Below are positions 45,579 through 58,366 of a DNA stretch of 64,000 bases, one piece after another. Numbering within the stretch: the first letter of the stretch is position 1; every line of letters starts with the position of its first letter. The notes beneath the pieces were generated by a model that made no database searches, was not told the origin of the DNA, and worked only from the letters and a program-made list of their open reading frames with translations. Made by a program: the position numbers and the translations under genes. Origin of the DNA: Sorghum bicolor (Eukaryota > Streptophyta > Magnoliopsida > Poales > Poaceae); the NCBI RefSeq assembly GCF_000003195.3, contig NC_012872.2, positions 51,751,695 through 51,815,694 on the forward strand, given 5' to 3'.

Positions 45579-47894
45579 TTGGATATGTGGTTGCACGAAA
45601 GAATGTGACTTGTTAAATGGTAGTGATTTTACCAGTATTATGAGCTCGAGCAGAATATGCGTGTTCTTAAAAAAACAAAAAGAACATTTCGGCTGTGTAG
45701 CATAGAAGAGAACAGAAAAAGGATGACAAATGCTCGATCCTGCATCTACCGGTCATCCCTTCGCCTTCAAGCATGACGGATATGCTCAGCTCCAGACGCT
45801 GCCTCCCTGCTCTCCTCGTTGTAACTGAGCTCTCCCCATATACGTATAATGTAGTCATATTTAGCAGGGATTGATAGTTTGATACATCATTCTTGTAGAT
45901 GTGGATTTTGTTTCTGATGTATGAGTTCACAACAATGTTTGCTCGGCTTGGTTACGTACCTTCCATTATTCATCTACTATCATGATCATCTGCCAGGTTG
46001 ATGTAGCTAAACACAGCCTGCTTTCTGCAGCATGCATTTCGTCATATCTGTCAGTTACCTCTTATTCGCCGAAAACATTTTCAGCAGCTGAGGCATGGTT
46101 GAACGCTTTCTGTTTTTATTTGGTCAACATTGGACTGAACCAAACCAATACAGTTGTAGGCCACACGAAGAGTAGTAGTAAGTTGAGAGCATGTGGCTCT
46201 GGTTTTGGAAGGAAAATATAAATGCATGACTCATTAGGGCATTTCTTTTCATATTGATATGTGTCTCTCCCAATTGTGGTTTGTCATCATGCCACTTGCA
46301 CTCTGTTTTTGTGCATCAGTGCTTGCCATTTCCTTTTGCACTGTTCTCATGAATGTGCAATAGAGGAAGGGGAAAAAGTCATCATAAATATGCAAGAGAA
46401 TGATAAAAAAAAGGTTTTCATGAACACTATGAAGTTATTTCTTGTAAAAAAACCGCATTGTTTTTTTTTTCTTATGAATACCCCATTTCCAAGATAGCAG
46501 TTAGTCTAGTAAATTGTTTGGGCTCATCAGCTGGAATTGTTGGACCGCCGCAAACTGAGCAGAAAAATAATGCATGTATGCTACTACTTCAAAGATGCTT
46601 GGTGTGACTTTGCATTCCGTTCATCCTTTTATCTGAACATGGTTGACGCCATTTCGTGCCATGTCTTCTCCCCGCACCTGCTGTATTAATCCTGCACAGG
46701 AACTCACTACTGAAGCTGACAAAACAACTCCTCAGCTATGTAACAGGGAAAACCCCCTGCATTCATTCAGATTCAGCTAAGGTTCTGAAGAACATGGATG
46801 GCCCCTCTGAATTCAGCTGGAACAGCCGCTTCCTGAGACGCGTCTGCTCCCGCTGAATTCCTAATAGGATGCCCTCCTGTATGTATTCTGTGCTACTACG
46901 TCACTGTGTGGTTTTTAACTGTCTTTGCTTTGACCGTTGTGCAAGAACAACCATTGTTGATCGAGTCTTTATGTCGCTTTCCCAGCCTTGTCATATCAGA
47001 CCGCCGCAATAACAAGTACCACAGTTTTTTCTATACTCAACTAAAAAATAAATACTTAAAACTCCTAGAATCAAAATGCGTCATTTCTTCCTTCCTTTTC
47101 TTTCTTTGTCAACTGAATCGCATGTTTAAATCAGATCAGCAGGTTATGATGATGAAGCGTTTGAGCAGCAATCAGCAGCTGGTTACTCGCCATCGGTCGA
47201 CACTTACAGATAAGTATGAGGAAAAATTTTTGGGGGGGCAAAATCATGGGTTCCGGACCTCTGGAGACTGACTGGGCCTTTGCTGTACATCCATCCATCC
47301 ATCCCGTTTCTTGACCCCGTGTGCTGTATTTGATGAAGAGACAGTGGGCATCATGAGCGCGTCCTACCAAAACTCTGAATTTCTTGGGGGCAAAGCTTGC
47401 AGGCGAGGTACCTGTCGGCGTCCTGCTTCCTGCTGCTGCAGCTTCGCCAATGGCCAATGGCGCCACCGCCCCTAGCGTCCAAACAACCGCGATGCCGTAT
47501 GCCGACGATCCTTGAACCCTGGATCGTGCCTCATCAGCTCGTCCAGTTGTCCTCATGCTCATCGATGACATGCATTTTTCTTTGTCACGAAAACGCCTGT
47601 GCTCCTCCTCTCATAAAAAAGGTGTTCTACATGCGTATCCTGTTCCTCATGTCGTCTGTCCAAGTCCAATCTTGTACTAGGAGATACGTACTAGTACTAG
47701 CTAACTAACCAACCATTTTTGTATTTCAGCAGTTCTGTTTTCTTGTATCGTATCGACGACGACGACGACGACGAAATGAGCATTGCACCGGTGCAGGAGA
47801 GCGTTTGCTAACGCTGTCCATGAGACTGTACTCCAGCTTTCATGGCTTATGCATGCTCTGCCTGAATCCCGAGCTTCCTCTTCTCCCAGATTCA
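45579..47894. other. No gene supported
   Basis: Short frames only. The frames at 46656-46856 (+) and 47131-47571 (-) do not resemble any family I know and lack exon-like context. Confidence 0.45.
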
Positions 47895-48112
47895 GGCCTT
47901 GTTTATTTCCAATTTTTTTACAAAATTGTTTACATTTCCCGTCACATGAATCTTGCAGCACATGTATGGAACATTAAATATAGATATAAAAATAACTAAT
48001 TGTACAATTTACTTGTAATTTACGAGATGAATCTTTTGAGCCTAGTTAATCCATAATTGCACACAATATTTGTCAGAAATAAACGAAAATGCTGTGTCTA
48101 TTTTTCTAAAAA
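47895..48112. mobile_element. GGCCTTGTTTA-type MITE, right end lost
   Basis: Starts GGCCTTGTTTATTTCC and has the family words CATGAATCTTGC, ACATTAAATATAGAT and GATGAATCTTTTGAGCCTAG. The right inverted repeat is not recognisable. Confidence 0.65.
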
Positions 48113-48794
48113 AAAATTAGAACTAAAACTGCATCGGCATTCCGCAACCCCAACAGGGAGGGGCCGCCTGTCCTTTTCGTGACACTGAAACGGACGTGCC
48201 TATATCCAGCCTCATAATTCGCGCCTTGACTCGCCCCCCTTTTTAAACAAATCATACACGATTAGAATTCGGTTACATTGACGCTGATACAAATGGCCCT
48301 ACCCGGCAAGTAGAAACTAGAAAAACATGGACGAAGAAGCTTACTTACTAGCTAGAGCCTAGAGCATGGAAAACTGTGTGGTGTGTGTGCATTGACTGCT
48401 GACGTGTAATCGTGCTATCTACCTTTTGCTGCTGACTGGGCTGCTTTGCTGGCACACAATGCCAAGCAATTACCCCACTCCTGCCTGCTAATGATTGTTG
48501 TTGTTGCTGCTGCTGCTGCTCATGTGGATTGGATCTTCCTTTTGGTCTTGTTGTGCTGGGAAAAAGGCTGAGGCTGGATCTAATCTTTCTCTGGATCGAT
48601 GCCAAAACACCGGCATGACACCTTTGCTAGCTGCTCTGCAATCTGTCAATGATGTGCTGAAAAAAGCCAGATCAACAAGTCGTCTAGTGGATGACTGCCT
48701 TTTATTTGCAGCCCCGAAATGGACCGGAGCATAAGACAGAGGGAGCGAATACATACATGTGCTTGCTCTGGTGCTTGTATCTGTTTCTCCAGGG
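48113..48794. other. No gene seen; CTG/TTG-type triplet run
   Basis: Includes a short TTG/CTG triplet run near 48497-48520. Nothing else I can identify. Confidence 0.4.
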
Positions 48795-50020
48795 TGTAAC
48801 ACTTTGACTTCTAAAATACACTTCAAAATATTCTTCTATGGCTTTCACTCACAGTTCATGCATGATCGAATCTACCGGTAACAGTTTCCTCTAAACTCTA
48901 AAATCTTTAGAATTTCATTATTTCAAAATTCGAATAAAACTATATATACTTCTTGCTGTGTTCCATTTCCCTTTATTTTTTACAAGTATTCAAGAAAAAG
49001 GACTTAGACTCAGGTTCACCGGAAGAAACCTAATCAGTTGAGGTACTCTACCCTGGGATAAAGAAAAGGGATACATTCCTTTTCTTTTCTCAATGGTTGC
49101 AATCATTTCTCTCATTCTCTTCTGTTTGTTTCATGCCCGGGTTGGTTCATTTCCTCGGGACTATAGAGGTGAAAATACAGGATGTATTTTGACCAAATGC
49201 TTTGGATGTGATCGTCAAGCAAGAGAAAGATGGAATTTAATATAAAAAAGGAAATCAAACGTGTTGTTCGACCATGAAACACCATTAGTAGCATGATGTT
49301 GAGTTCCGGAATTCAAAGTGAAATTCTGATTTGCTCGTTCAATTCCCAGTCATCATATAGGAAACAAATAATAAAGAGGTTATTCCCCTAGAGCATGGCC
49401 AGTACTTGTACTCAAAATGCATCATCGCTAGCTAGCTGCCGCTGTTTTTTTTTAAAATGCACTTTGACCTTTAAAATTACACTAAATTGATTCTTCTATG
49501 GGTTCATAGTTCATGGTCGAATCCACTAGTAACAGTTTCCTCTAAACTCTAAAATATTTATAATTTCATTACTTTGAAATTCAAACAAAGCTATTGTGTT
49601 CCCATTTATTCCTCGTATCTTTAGGGGTATTCAAGTAAAGGACTTTAACTCAGGCGACATGTTCCACTACAAGGAACCTAAATAGCTGAGGTACACTACC
49701 CTGCGTGAAAGGAAAGGGATCATCATTCTCTTTCTTTCCTCAATGAATCATTTTTCTCATTCCCGTTTGTTTGTTTGGGGCTAGGCTGGTTCATTTCCTT
49801 AGGATTAGAGATGAAAATACAGGATGTATAGTTTTGCCCAAATGCCTTCGATGTGACAAGCAAGAGAAAGATGGAATTTGATATAAGGAAGGAAATCAAA
49901 CTTGTTTTTTATTGTGAAACAACATAAGCAGCAAATGTTGAGTTCCAAAATTTCAAAGTGAACATCTTGATTCTAGTCGTCATAAGAAACAAATAATAAA
50001 GAGGTTATTCCCATGTCTAG
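48795..50020. repeat. Diverged direct duplication of about 590 bp
   Basis: The unit at about 48795-49392 and the unit at about 49445-50020 align over their length. Shared words include AACAGTTTCCTCTAAACTCT (48881 and 49532), GAAAATACAGGATGTAT (49172 and 49814) and CAAATAATAAAGAGGTTATT (49366 and 49990). No coding frame is kept in both. I do not recognise the sequence. It may be a tandem copy of an unknown transposon or a local segmental duplication. Confidence 0.8.
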
Positions 50021-51339
50021 TACCACAAGTAGTCAAATAGCATCCTTGCTAGTCGCCACCAATTTTAGGACCGCCCGACGCCTCACCTACACGCACTACA
50101 AGGTAGTTGGTACAACCTGAATCGATTAAATGGTGATGTGACTATAAAGTTGAGCTTTCCATAATTCGATCATCAAACTATCTTAATTGCAATGGAAATG
50201 GCTTAGTCCCCAATTTCTAGAATGCCAACTTCCTGCATGGACAATGAAATGTGGCATGATGCATTCGAGGATGAAGGTAGTAGAACAAATAGGAGCCACA
50301 TATTTTCATGGACACAGAGGATTCAATGTCCTTCACATTTCTCTAAGGTTGAATATTTAGTCTTGTTCTCAAAATAATAGGAAACATACGGTCTTGTTTT
50401 GTTTTTTGTTTCATGAAACTTTTCTTTCTTGCAATTTTGCTAACTTTAAATGCATAATTTTCTCCATTTCTCGAAACTTGAATCATGGAATCTAAGCCCA
50501 CTAGGACTCAGTAGAATTTCCAGTAAATCAAGCTCTCACAGGTGTAAGCAAGCACCCACTACTGGATGAAGCTCCTCAGAGCTATTGGGTTGTTTGTGTC
50601 ATCATGTATTGAAAGGACGACAAAGCTAGACAATAGGAGCAATATGGGAAAAGTAGGACTTTTTAGTGCAGTGAATCAAGTTGCTAGTTAACCTTATGAT
50701 GAATTGAAACCCTTGCTAAAACCAATCCAATCCATGAAAAAAAATCATACCACAAACATAAAATATCGTACTGTAACTCTTGTTATAGACTAGTGGTGTG
50801 ACCCCCACTATTATCTATCACAAAACTTGTTTCTTCGTGGTCCTTCTCTTGTTTACTAGCAAATCTAGTAAAAACTTCACAAAGGAAAGGATTGTCCTAA
50901 AAACACATGATCAAAACCATAGTACATAGTACCATTACATCATGATTACTTTTCTTTGAATCACCATTCTCATTGCTTGCCAAAGTCACTGCCACCATTA
51001 TATTTGTGATTTCTTCTAGCCATGCCAATGATCTTGGGCATCATGTCTGACCAACCCCATCAAACCGCGGAGAAGACACCCTTGAACTCAATCTCCAAAT
51101 CTGGATTATCACTGTTGATGTGGCACACCGATCTATTCAAGATACATACTTGAAGTATCTATTAATTGAGTCATCGGTCCTTGTCATGCTCCGGCTTGTG
51201 CCATATCCTTCTCGGATACCGTGTGCATCACTTTTGTGCAGTGTGAAAAACACCCCTCATTCATTGTGATGTATTTCTCTTGTGTCCTCCACTCCCTCTT
51301 GACCCATTGCCCCGTCCCCCACATCAGTGCCACCACCAC
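50021..51339. other. No gene seen
   Basis: AT-rich intergenic sequence without supported features. Confidence 0.4.
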
Positions 51340-51797
51340 TTGCATCTTCTCCACTACCGATGGCGGTAGCACTTTCCTCCCTTTCATCCTCCTTTCCCGC
51401 CATTCTCCTACTTCGCTGCTAGCTTAGAGGTGAGTCCGGGTTCATCAGGCTAGCATGACATGACTAAACTACCGTCATGCAACTCATCGTAAGTGCACAT
51501 GACAAATTTGCTAGGCTCCTCTCTGCATATTGCATGTTGTGATCATGAAGACTCGAGGTGGAAGGAGAGAAAAAAGACAAAAATAATTTTAAGCATGGGG
51601 GATGAGGTGGCACATGGCATGTCCAGCCCCTTGATGCTTGCTCAAATGTGACCCCAGCTGCTGAACACTTTTGTACTCAGTCCTTACATGCTTCATCTTA
51701 TGACATCTTGTCCTCGGATACCAAGTGCATCAGTTTTGTATGGTGTGAAACACTCATCTTACTCATCTTTACGTGTTTCTCTCATCCTCCCCCACCA

Positions 51798-52428
51798 CCC
51801 AGGGGCGGATTTGGGCCTAGGGCTAGTAGGGCCATGGCCCTAGGCGTGGCCCAAATATTCCCTACAGTAGAGAGTCTGGCCCAGCAACCCAATACAGAGA
51901 GAAGAGCGCAGGACTCGTGGGCATTCTTCGTCCCCGTTCAGCCGTAGTGCTTCCTCTCCGCCGAACTCTATCGTGAGCGGCATAGCCGGCCGTCGATCCG
52001 CCCTAGCGCTCTTCCGCCAGCCGCCATGGTTCTCTACCAAACTATCCCACGCACCCACACGCCTGGCGCCTGGCTACGCGCGGCCTAAACTAGCTGTGGC
52101 GAGCCGAGCACGAACGGCGGTTGCTAGCCGGCAACCCCACGTTGGCGCCCGGCAGGCTGGGGCTGGCATCTCGATTCTCTTCATCTCAGCGTGGTCGTGT
52201 GGGGTCCTGCTCTCCTGCTGGCTACTCTGAATCTTGGTAATTTTTCCCCATTTTCGATTCTAAGTTCTACTTTAACGTTGAACTCTTTCCCCTTCTAAGA
52301 ATTATTGAATAACTAATTGATTAAGACAATTTTTGTAGGGTTGCATAATAAAGAGGACTAGACATGAAAATAGTTTGACAGTGGCAGTTGGCCCTAGGCG
52401 TCAAAACCGACGAGCTCCGCCACTTTCC
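51798..52428. mobile_element. hAT-like non-autonomous element, probable
   Basis: The left end CAGGGGCGGATTTGGG and the right end GAGCTCCGCCACTT (reverse complement AAGTGGCGGAGCTC) resemble the CAGxGGCGGA termini of grass hAT elements. The word GGCCCTAGGCGT occurs near both ends. No transposase is encoded. I could not fix an 8-bp target duplication. Confidence 0.5.
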
Positions 52429-52490
52429 CTATCGCCGATGGTGGCACCACATTCCTCCCTTTGGTTCTCCTCTCCAGCCACTCCTCTTCC

Positions 52491-52614
52491 GATCCCTCCA
52501 CTCTTCCACTTCACCGCGGGCTTAGGAGCGAGTCTAGGCTGGTCAAGATGGCGATCCCTCCACTCTTCCACTTCACCGCGGGCTTAGGAGCGAGTCTAGG
52601 CTGGTCAAGATGGC
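52491..52614. repeat. Exact 62-bp tandem duplication
   Basis: Units 52491-52552 and 52553-52614 appear identical, so the duplication is young. Confidence 0.9.
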
Positions 52615-53024
52615 ACAACAGACTAAACTACCTTCATGTATTGCCATGTCTAACTGCTGATAGAGCCCACATGGTGACACGACACGGCACGGCACATTAA
52701 CTGTTTGTGCTCATCAACCTGTGTTCTTGATTGGATCCTGCCGCTCATCCTAGGTGCACCCAGCAAATTAGCTAGGCTCCTCCCTGCACGCTGCATGCTG
52801 TGTTCGCGAGGACTCAAGAGCCGGGGAAATAAAATAGAGGAGATAATTTTTAAGCGTGGGAGATGAGGTGGCACATGGCATGTCTACCGGCCCCTTGACG
52901 CTTGTCCGGACGCGCCCCCAGCTGCTGCTGAATACTCCTCCTACTAGTAGTAGAATAAAACCACAGCAGCAGGCAGCAGACAACGACCCACTCGGTAGGC
53001 CCAGTTTAGTACCGACATCGAATC

Positions 53025-53105
53025 TTCTTTAGACGTATGTATTAAACATTAAATATATCTGTAATTTATGAGACGAATCTTTTAATTCTATTTAGTCTAT
53101 AAACG
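53025..53105. mobile_element. Fragment of the GGCCTTGTTTAG MITE family
   Basis: Contains ATTAAACATTAAATATA and GAGACGAATCTTTTAA, interior words of the family, without ends. Confidence 0.5.
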
Positions 53106-53956
53106 CGTCCGGCATGGTCCCTGCTGATCAGCCGTGCCCATCATCTTCTCTCCCCAGACTAACTATTATAACACAAATAATTAGTTAGTATATAATCATT
53201 AATCAGTCGCAGGGGAGAACAGGGCCGCGATAGATCGACGGATGCAGCCGGCGACATGATGGCGCCAAAAAGCGGCCCCTGTTCTGATCGCCTCGTGTTT
53301 AGGTAATGTAATCTAATCCCAATTGGTTAAGCCCCGTTGATTATAACTAATTAAATGATGATTAGTTAACCTTTGCGGTCTGGCTCGGCCAATCTTTGCT
53401 TTGTTTAGGGCTGGCGTTGGAAGCAACGGCTGCCTGACGGTGCTTAATTGGCCCGGCAGAGATTACATTACAAATATGTGCACCTGCCTTCTTTCTTTCT
53501 TTTTTTTTATAATCATCGTCGTCATCCGTCTGCCGTCTGGAGTTGCTGTTTCTTTATTAATCATATATAATAATACTAATATAAAGGATGCAGCACATAA
53601 TTTTTTTTATCTGTTTCGTTCACGGGAAGAGATATGTATAGTACTCCTACTATATATAACATGTAAATAAATAAAACAAAATGCTTCCGGCGCTCCGAGT
53701 GGTTGGGCGCGGATTCGGGAATCAAAGTATCCTATGCTCAACTCAGCATAGAACTAGTTCATCTCTTATACCAAAGGAGAGAAATGTGTGGTGGTAGATT
53801 TCGCGCGCGGGAGTTCACTGTACAACTTCACTGCTTGTTAGTTGTCACTTCAGAATGTTCAAGTTTCCATGCATCGGCTGATAACACGTGGAGTTAGTAT
53901 GCTGAATGGAAATTTGATGAGAAATCAAAAAATTGTAAGTCTAATTAGATTTTAGT
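53106..53956. other. No gene seen
   Basis: Intergenic. No supported feature. Confidence 0.4.
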
Positions 53957-54106
53957 CCATTCATTCTAAATTACAAGACAATTTTAATTTTCAAATATAT
54001 TATTTTCTTATGTATCTAGACGTATATTATATATTTGAATGCATCACAAAATTAAGCTATATATCTAGAAAAAATAAAAACACATTATAATTTGAAATGA
54101 ATGGAG
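53957..54106. mobile_element. Stowaway-like MITE, diverged
   Basis: The ends CCATTCATTCTAAATTACAA and TTATAATTTGAAATGAATGG are inverted repeats. The interior TATCTAGA words match the element at 41546. Confidence 0.65.
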
Positions 54107-54189
54107 TAGAAAATATGTTAGTAGTTTTCTGTATATGCAACTAAACTTAATCTACTCTTCAATAAATGAGACCTTTATTCCTTTTGAAC

Positions 54190-55160
54190 AGACCGAGCGA
54201 GTATGTCGATCGGTAAGGCCTGGTGACAAGATCCTAACATAGGGGTATGTTAAGCCTCGGGATCAAGGATTCTCAGCTGGTAGAACTGAGGAGCCCCGCC
54301 TAACCCCCGATCGATCTTTCTAGGATCTCTTGGGGGCTCGGGGACTATACCCATCAGGTACGCTCGCACGCACCTCAGACTAAGGAATCATGCAACCCTG
54401 AGCACGCCAACACCTCTGCTCGGCTCCCGATCGATGAGAAGCCAGTGCCCGATCCTTGACCTCCGCCTAGCCGCGACGCCATCCAAGGTCCGGGCGCAAG
54501 AAGACATGCCCCCTCGGTGCTACCCCTTAGGCGCGGCTCTGTCAACCGCTCCTTCCACAAGGTCATGCATGGGATGTGACACAAGAATACAAGTCTCTTT
54601 GCGACATCTAGGGGCCTGGGGCTTCCAGGCCCGCGCATCAGCCCCTTGATCTAGCCTCTCTCGCCAGTCGCCACTGAGAAGACTCCAGAAGGCGCTCCTG
54701 GAGGACGCTGGTCTAAGCCGACATAGGCTGACACTTAGCATATCAGTATAGGCTAGCCGGACGACACCGAAGGCTTATTCGGCTCCACGACATCGCCATG
54801 GTCCACAGAGCATCGCTGCAAGACACTTCTAGACTCCTGCACATGTAAACCATAGGATCAACCCCCCAAACCGCCATGTACCCGATCTATCTCGATATAT
54901 AAGGGATAAGGTCGGATCCTAGAGAAGAGAGGATGATCTAAGACAGATCATTCCATTCCTCATCAATTCACTCTTGCTCGAGGTTGAGAGCAGAGCAACC
55001 CAGAGAGGGTCCATGAGAGCTCCTCCACTGCACCCATCGCCTTTCTCCTCTCTGACGAGGGGAAGGCTGTACCAACGACGAGGAAACCTTTCGATTAGCA
55101 CCGTGCCAACCCTCTGCCAAATTTCTCTATTCCTCCTATACACTATGTCCCCCCCCCCCC
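54190..55160. mobile_element. Probable old LTR fragment of a gypsy-type element
   Basis: GC-rich sequence with TTGGGGGCTCGGGGAC near 54330, a promoter-like CTCGATATATAAGGGATAAG near 54892 and a downstream leader. This matches the general look of a long TAT-type LTR. I found no second LTR, coding domain or target duplication, so this is an inference from composition and the TATA context. It ends in a C run near 55150. Confidence 0.4.
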
Positions 55161-55497
55161 CGGAGTTGAAACTACTATGGCTGCCATTCATTTCACATGT
55201 TACTAACAACACCTGCAGCTGCTGCAATAGAGCCTTAGTTCTTTGAAAAATCCTTTTTAATATAGATCTTTAGTGAGTGCAACGCCTCTGGATTCTATAG
55301 ATAAAAAACTCTTTAAGAAATTTCACGTTATATGCTATTCCTTTTGTCTAAAAATAGACGACCTTATACCATTTAAATAGATTAAAATCCAGAGCTGAGA
55401 GAAATATATATTGTTTTTTTGGTTAAGAGAAATATAATCGTGTGTTGTCCTCCGTGCACTGTACAGCTATATGAAGAAGCAGTGGTTTTTGCTCTTA

Positions 55498-55703
55498 GGC
55501 CAGTCTCAATGTATGTTTCATAGGAGTGTCATGCACATTAAATAGGGTGCCACATAAGCAAAATTGCTGACTTGGCAGGGTCATTAAATGAAGGAGTTTC
55601 ATGAGATGAGAGAGGAGTTTCATCCCCATGAAACTCTTGTGGTTCGGTTACCTAGTTTATAGTCTTGGTAACTGTGTCATGAAACTATGCATTGAGACTG
55701 GCC
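55498..55703. mobile_element. Tourist-like MITE, 206 bp
   Basis: Perfect ends GGCCAGTCTCAATG and CATTGAGACTGGCC, flanked by tta at 55495-55497 and 55704-55706. About 40 bp outside the left edge (55457-55496) also occur, slightly changed, outside the right edge (55705-55741). Confidence 0.85.
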
Positions 55704-55962
55704 TTACTGTACAGCCATATGAAGCAGTGTATTTGCTCTTTCCGAGATATTCCCGTCTACACATAATAAATGCACAGCGCGGCACCATGCAAGAGGTGAA
55801 ATAGAGTCACTGTTGCATGGCGCATATTCATCGGACGACTGCCAGCCAAAACAGTAGCATGCATGCATAAAGTGGATGCTGGTAAATTTCTTCTTTCACG
55901 TGAAAGATAACTATATATTACTCCTACCTGATTCTCTGGTTCTCTCATTCTGCAACCATCAA

Positions 55963-56905
55963 CGGAGCAACTCCACTTTAACAACACGAGCAAAATACAA
56001 GAGTAACTCCAGCAATAGTTCAAAAATAAAACCTCTACTTTTTATTTTGGTGGCTAAACTTTTGGCTACCACTTTAACAACACCACCCAAATAAAGACCC
56101 CCAAATCCAAATTGATAGACAATAACATGTGGGACTCACTCATCATTAGATAAAATCTTTCTTCATCACATCCTCCACACAAAGGCCAGGACACAAAAGA
56201 AGATGAGAGCTCTCGACGTATCGGGGCAGCGCCGGGGGAAGGGGTTGTGCCGGAGTTGTGCACCGACGGATCCACCCATGTTCGTCGGAGCAGAGGCAGA
56301 CCGCGGGGAAGGGAGGAGTAGTGTCGCTACCGCGTGGCCGCAAGAAGGGAAGGCTCGACGCTCGCGACGACCATGGCTAGGGCTGCTCCAGCTCATCGAG
56401 GATGGGCCACTCTCACCGGAGGGGATGAGGGCAAGGCCTAGTGGTGGAGGTCGGGGCTGGAGCGAAGGACCGCGGTAGTGGAGATCGGTGCTAGAGCGAG
56501 GTGGACGAGGCTGCATCTGTATGGTATGGGGAGGTAATGGTCACACTATACAGGATGAGGGCTGAGGTGTTGGGCCAACATGAATAGGGTCTGCAAGGGA
56601 GGTTTGGGTGTCTACTCCAAATTGGGAGCTCTATTAAAGATCCTGCTGGAGTGTTGTTTTTAGTCTAGGCATCCATATTTAGCTATGATGGCTCAACACT
56701 ACCAAATTGGTGGAGTTCTCCTAGTGTTTTTAATTAGTAATAAAACACTATCACTAGTCATAGCATTAGGGAATGCTCACTAGAAGATATTTACTAGAAA
56801 AAGTTTGTACTAAATTTTGAATGCTAAAACACTAAGAAAAACCTACATTACTAAGAAAAATTAAAAAAATTGGTTGTGTAAATAGAAATCATGCTAGAGT
56901 TGCTC
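55963..56905. mobile_element. Composite inverted-repeat element with a GC-rich core
   Basis: Outer words GGAGCAACTCCA (55964) and AGAGTTGCTCTA (56895), and inner words GAGTAACTCCAGCA (56001) and TGCTGGAGTGTTG (56643), are inverted. AT-rich arms enclose a GC-rich core at about 56200-56520 unlike its surroundings. It may be a captured gene piece, as in Pack-type elements. The boundaries are approximate. Confidence 0.45.
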
Positions 56906-58130
56906 TATCCAGCATCTTTTGTTGTGCTCAGCAGTTTTCGTGGGACACTCGGATGGTCAGACTGAGTTAGGAAATCATGCACGTGAGCATGTCCTAGAAT
57001 CTTTGATGTTCTCTAGGTGACGAAGATCAGAAGCAAAAAATTCAAGGAATGCCAACGCTTTGGTTCCATTTATTCTCTTTTGGAGCTGAGCCCACCCGCG
57101 GCCCGTCGGTGTGATTAACGACGTAAAGTTTTGGAGTGTCATATCAGTTGTTATATTAGAATGTGACAAATTTCTTAAGCTAAATTAATTTAGCACATAT
57201 TTATTGTAGTTCATCTTACAAAATAATTATACTTTGTATAATCAGTTATTTTTTAATTTATATATTTACTTTATGTATGTATCAAACATATAGGGAGTAA
57301 ACCAACGAAAAAACTAAACAAGACCGTAGCAGTGCTGCATTGCATCGAGGAGGATTGGGGACACGCAGACACCACACCACACCACCCAAGTTTTACCAGC
57401 AGTAATAAAAGTACACCTGGGAGGCTGGGATTATATACTCCTAGTACGTCACACGAGAGGGGTACTAGGCTAGCTGCAGCCACGGGCTAACTTTGGGAAA
57501 TACACCTCTATCTTTTTGTGGTACCAAAAATTCTGCGTGTCCTTTGCTCTCTCTATAATCTATATACCGTTGATCTCCAAAATTCATCTTTTTTTCGCAA
57601 ACGGGGTTTACAACTCCGTGTTTCAGCTCTCCAAAATTCATGTATCTACATCTGTATCTTTAGATTTAGCACGTATATAATCCAACTGAAGTGTATATAG
57701 ATATGATGGAGTATATCATCATACTAAACCATCTAAAGTACTACATATATCAAGTATACAAATATACTTAGAGTATATGATTATACATATTTATATGGTA
57801 TTATCATAGTATTAAATAATATATTAACAAATATGGGCTCTTTTCAATTTTTGTCACATAAGTAAAGATATAGAGTATTTTCATATAAGTATATTAACAT
57901 ACTCAAACTCATAAATAAGTACAGTATATACGTATACATAACATGATTTATTGATCATGAGAGTAACTACTCTTGGGAGTATATAAAATATGCACCTTTC
58001 AAAAAATAAATAAGATAAAGTAGGTAAATATATTCAATGTGCAGGAGCCCTTGACTCTTAAGCAGTTCTAATGGCCGGTCTATTCGGCTGCAGAAAATAG
58101 TTGCAGTCGTGATCTTTTTCTTCTATCTTA
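56906..58130. other. AT-rich intergenic sequence, no gene seen
   Basis: Long runs of short AT words (57640-58010). No supported feature. Confidence 0.45.
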
Positions 58131-58366
58131 GGCCTTGTTTAGCTCTCTTCAAAAACTCAAAACTTTTCAAGATTCTTCGTCACATCGAATCTTGCGGCAC
58201 ATGAAACGTTAAATATAAATAAGAACAAAAACTAATTATATAGTTTGACTGTAAAATCGCGGGATGAATCTTTTGAGCCTAGTTACTCCATGATTGGATA
58301 ATGTTTGTCAAATAAAAATGAAAGTGCTACAATACACCGACCCAAAAAATTTTGGGAACTAAACAT
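58131..58366. mobile_element. GGCCTTGTTTAG-type MITE
   Basis: Starts GGCCTTGTTTAGCTC and ends GGGAACTAAACATGT, with the family interior GATGAATCTTTTGAGCCTAG. Confidence 0.75.

Larger units (their letters stand above)
51340..52935. repeat. Pair of diverged direct repeats flanking a hAT-like fragment
   Basis: Sequence at about 51345-51665 recurs at about 52430-52935. Shared words include GATGAGGTGGCACATGGCATGT at 51602 and 52862 (here shown in part), GCTAGGCTCCTC and CCAGCTGCTG. The copy on the right has extra sequence, including an exact 62-bp tandem repeat. Confidence 0.7.

Noticed and set aside
46656..46856. A last exon ending in a 66-residue frame
   Set aside because: There is an AG before it, but no matching upstream exon, no known domain and no codon pattern.
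47131..47571. A 146-residue minus-strand frame
   Set aside because: No recognisable family, Ser/Ala/Gly-rich, and no promoter or splice context.
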